In this document: positions 62,076 to 64,000 of the stretch, piece by piece
Numbering within the stretch: position 1 is the stretch's first letter
Layout: each line of letters opens with the position of its first letter
Source: Sympetrum striolatum
Taxonomy: Eukaryota > Arthropoda > Insecta > Odonata > Libellulidae
Assembly (NCBI GenBank): GCA_947579665.1
Contig: OX388345.1
Location: forward strand, 69,431,454 to 69,495,453
Direction: 5' to 3'
DNA length: 64,000 nt
The notes under the pieces: model-generated
Databases searched by the model: none
What the model was told of the DNA's origin: nothing
The model's input: only the letters and a program-made list of their open reading frames with translations
Made by a program: the position numbers and the translations under genes

Positions 62076-64000
62076 ACCCCTGAAGCGGGTGGGCGACTAC
62101 GGCCCCGGGGGGGCGGCGTATCACGGGGCCCCTGAAGGGGTCACGTGACATTTCTGCAAACATACGTCTCTATTAGGACTCCAGAGCATTATTTTTGCTA
62201 ACGGTGGGTCATGTTTCAGAATCTACTCTTCCGCGCAGCTGCGCAAAGGAACATAAAACGACGAGTTCCACGTGATTTAGTCTCCCATAACATAAAGGGT
62301 AAACAAATTTACGGTTGCTCTAGAAACCAGCGAACGTCTTTCAGATTCATGTGGCAATTACTCGAGTGAAACTGATAAAACATCGCGAAAAGGGTAGAGT
62401 CCTCTACATCAGGTAGTGTTTGTTAGGTTAAAGAGTCATCACAGTTAATGACAGAGATTGCAAGCCCTCCTTCCTTTACATAATAAATAATCTAATAATT
62501 TCAAAAGTAGATGACTTCGTAAAAAAAACTTTTATGTAAAATTCATATGTGTGAGTAGTTCATACGTGGATGTAAATTTATAGTTACAAAAATAGAGGCG
62601 TAAATGTAACTTAGGAGATTTTACTCACAAAACTACAATTTAAATCTATGAATTACTTCATGATTATTTTCTAGTGAAGTTTCAAGCAGAATTGAGATGC
62701 CTGTAATATCCCAAATACTAGATTCCCTCAAGAAATTACAATTACCTGTCATTTATATATCAATATATATTCTCTTAGTTTCGCTTTATTTAAAATAAAC
62801 AACTATAGCAGTCACGACTCATGAAACGTAATATTCCATCAGAAGTATTAAGAGTCATCAAAAGAATTTCCAGAAAAAGAACCATCCAGTTCTGAACCTC
62901 ATATTCAAATCTTTGTAAGCCGTAGTTGCACATACAGCAGAAAGCTGACGCATTTAATTAGGTAGCGATAAGGCCCATTACCAGCATGGCACTAAACAGC
63001 ATTATGCATTACTTCTAAAACCTCTCATTAGTCATGTTGTAGTGTGGTGTAATCTAATGGAAACCATACATTAGCCATAGCATGTCAGCGTTATTATCAG
63101 AGATAAATAGGCTGCACCTGATATTGTCTCCGTATAGTTTACTAATGCAGTATGTAGTCGAGTATAGAGAGATCTCGTCGGCAAGTCTACTCTCCGCGTT
63201 TATAATCAAAACTTCCGAATTTTGGAATCATCTTAATTTAAACATTCTATGAATGTCGGCCATGAAGTTATCACGTTATTTTTAAATACTGCTAAGCTTA
63301 TTCCAGCAGAATATTTTTCACTATCGTATTTTCACTCAAATGTATTTTTAAGTCATGAGTAATAATGGCTGGTAAGAAAACGTTCAACACATCTAAGAAA
63401 TATTTTAGAATTTCAAGTAGTAAATACTGTTGCCTGAGTATATGCGAAACGGAGAAAGTATTTATGCAAACTTCAGGTTATAAGACTTAAGCAAGATTCG
63501 ATGTATCGACATTTCGCGCTTTAATAATACATATATTGAATGCCGAAAATCTATTACTCAAAATCGCATGATTTGTCGCACAGAAAAGGTCTGTCCATAT
63601 TTCGTCTTTCGTGAGTTAATCTACTAATTCATTTTATTTTAACTTTCAAAATAAAAGAACAACTTAGACAGGAGTATGTAGTATGGCTGAAAAATAAAAC
63701 AAAGATAAGCTGTGTTTCTCAATAGCATAAATGCAATATAGGTGGAGTTTTGATTAATTCTCTGGTAGATTTCATGAGCGCGATAGAATTGTTCGAGGCA
63801 TTGCAGATGGCCTAGAAAAATAACGCCCTTGGAGAATTATACATTGCCCGCAAAAGGGCATTTCGTTACGATTTCTTCGGCGTTGTCACCGTCGCATACG
63901 CCATGAAATATGTTCCAGAGATTAAGATATTGAGATACGTCACTCCGGACGTATGTTCCGTAAGAAATAAAAGAGGTTTGAAAAATCTACGAGAGCACGT

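Larger units (their letters stand above)
57977..64000 (+). other. Rdl: Intron downstream of exon 3
   Basis: It begins with a weak donor GTACTT. It contains two hairpins (58041-58090, 58152-58200), an (ATT)n microsatellite, AT-rich sequence, GC islands at about 60150-60440 and 60940-61620, and a possible LINE endonuclease relic at 61895. The expected next RDL exon (beginning DFTLDFYFRQFW) was not seen, so the intron runs beyond the window. Confidence 0.7.

Overview
The window is animal genomic DNA, most likely from an insect. It is AT-rich, has no closely packed ORFs, carries many decayed transposable elements, and contains only three convincing coding exons. All three belong to one gene, an arthropod GABA-gated chloride channel of the RDL type (Rdl), read on the + strand. 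They are one constitutive exon (49391-49488, 98 bp) and two alternative versions of the next exon (55691-55758 and 57909-57976, both 68 bp). The alternative exons encode the same 22 residues except for two substitutions: SLSEVKM in the first and SVSEVLM in the second. This matches the alternative exon 3 pair known from Drosophila Rdl. The signal-peptide exon was not found upstream, and the next exon (starting DFTLDFYFRQFW in known RDL) was not found in the 6 kb downstream, so the window is an internal slice of a gene with very long introns.

Layout. Positions 1-49390 are intron 1, or intron 1 plus upstream sequence. They hold AT-rich DNA broken by GC/CpG-richer islands of 0.3-1 kb, and many mobile-element relics. 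These are two oppositely oriented 81-bp Tc1/mariner-like mini-MITEs, a 227-bp element with long inverted repeats, a ~1-kb element with an internal 300-bp tandem duplication and a (CA)n tract, several tRNA-derived SINE-like pieces, reverse-transcriptase C-terminal fragments of one LINE family, LINE-type 3' tails, and a ~0.6-0.8-kb unclassified repeat in two diverged copies. Exon 2 sits between two TE-derived structures: a ~300-bp tandem duplication ending about 70 bp before it, and a Penelope-like inverted-repeat insertion 175 bp after it that is flanked by a 13-bp direct repeat. Positions 49489-55690 are intron 2, 55759-57908 lie between the alternative exons, and 57977-64000 are downstream intron.

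How it may work. The constitutive exon has a consensus donor (GTAAGT). Both alternative exons have the same weak donor start (GTACT), and the first has a G/T-rich rather than pyrimidine-rich acceptor region. Two strong hairpins lie 64-224 bp downstream of the second alternative exon. Together these suggest regulated, mutually exclusive choice of exon 3, which tunes the extracellular part of the receptor. I found no complete tRNA, rRNA, CRISPR array, intact transposase or reverse transcriptase, and no second protein-coding gene that I can support.
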